The notes under the pieces: generated by a model
Databases searched by the model: none
What the model was told of the DNA's origin: nothing
Seen by the model: the letters and a program-made list of their open reading frames with translations, nothing else
NCBI GenBank assembly: GCA_013330385.1
Contig: DUIL01000031.1
Coordinates: 1-6,330 of the forward strand
From: Candidatus Thalassarchaeaceae archaeon
GTDB taxonomy: Archaea > Thermoplasmatota > Poseidoniia > Poseidoniales > Thalassarchaeaceae
DNA: 6,330 nucleotides
Reading direction: 5' to 3'
Position numbers and translations under genes: made by a program
Shown here: positions 6,274-6,330 of the stretch, piece after piece
Numbering within the stretch: position 1 is the stretch's first letter
Layout: each line of letters begins with the position of its first letter

Positions 6274-6330
6274 GGTGCAGGGGGTGGGATTTGAACCCAC
6301 GAAGCACTAAGCACCGGAGCTTAAGTCCGG
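6273..6330 (-). tRNA. tRNA-Leu(UAA), 3' part
   Basis: The 3' portion of a leucine tRNA, cut by the right window edge at the 5' side of the anticodon stem. Reading the minus strand: anticodon stem CCGGA/TCCGG with loop CTTAAGC, giving anticodon TAA (6323-6321); a 13-base variable region TGCTTAGTGCTTC; T-arm GTGGG-TTCAAAT-CCCAC; acceptor strand CCCCTGC; discriminator A; and encoded CCA (6275-6273). The 5' acceptor strand just outside the window should be GCAGGGG. The anticodon arm and acceptor closely resemble methanogen tRNA-Leu(UAA) from memory, the main sign that this is archaeal DNA. The long variable region is correct for a class II tRNA, but its arm can form only about two base pairs (GC with GC). 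Confidence 0.93.

Noticed and set aside
6263..6275. The T-run as a terminator for the tRNA-Leu
   Set aside because: Read in the direction of tRNA transcription this stretch is A-rich, not T-rich, so it can only serve the plus-strand operon.
1..6330. CRISPR arrays, insertion sequences, att sites, toxin or defence genes
   Set aside because: No direct repeats, terminal inverted repeats or related protein motifs were seen; almost all of the window is accounted for by metabolic genes and a tRNA. The tRNA could in principle be an integration site, but no integrase or duplicated tRNA end is visible.

Overview
The window carries an almost complete branched-chain 2-oxoacid dehydrogenase (BCKDH) operon with its lipoate-making enzyme on the minus strand. 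A divergent two-gene pterin module lies on the plus strand, and the 3' part of a tRNA-Leu on the minus strand closes the window. Every gene can be assigned to a known family. I see no mobile element, CRISPR array or defence locus, and no gap longer than about 100 bases.

Organism: an archaeon is the best guess. The tRNA-Leu(UAA) 3' half (anticodon arm CCGGA-CTTAAGC-TCCGG, T-arm GTGGG-TTCAAAT-CCCAC, acceptor CCCCTGC, encoded CCA) closely resembles methanogen-type tRNA-Leu as I remember it. The plus-strand transcript has an AAATATA box about 26 bases before an ATG that lacks a Shine-Dalgarno, the usual arrangement of a leaderless archaeal gene. The BCKDH complex, lipoate synthase and bacterial-like pterin enzymes suit an aerobic heterotroph. 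Together with moderate A+T content this would fit a planktonic Thermoplasmatota lineage such as Marine Group II/Poseidoniales, but that placement is inference. The protein sequences themselves look like bacterial (Pseudomonas BkdA1/BkdA2/BkdB/LpdV-type) families.

Layout, minus strand read right to left: lipA (4959-3892), bkdA1 E1-alpha (3869-2625), bkdA2 E1-beta (2623-1613), bkdB E2 (1610-321), and lpdV E3 (from 311, running off the left edge). Gaps are 22, 1, 2 and 9 bases, and the four bkd/lpd genes have recognisable ribosome-binding sites, so this is almost certainly one transcription unit. E1 decarboxylates the 2-oxoacids from Val/Leu/Ile, E2 moves the acyl group to CoA on a lipoyl-lysine arm, and E3 reoxidises the dihydrolipoyl group. 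LipA inserts the two sulfurs that turn the octanoyl-E2 arm into lipoyl, which explains its place at the head of the operon.

Plus strand: after a roughly 100-base divergent promoter region come a pteridine-reductase-like SDR (5063-5827) and a FolB-like dihydroneopterin aldolase (5827-6246). They overlap by one base (TAATG) and have a GGAGG site between them. Together they suggest a reduced-pterin step (folate or tetrahydromonapterin type). This pair is the most interesting item, because archaea usually use an unrelated aldolase (MptD) for the dihydroneopterin step. A short T-rich stretch follows, then the convergent tRNA-Leu.
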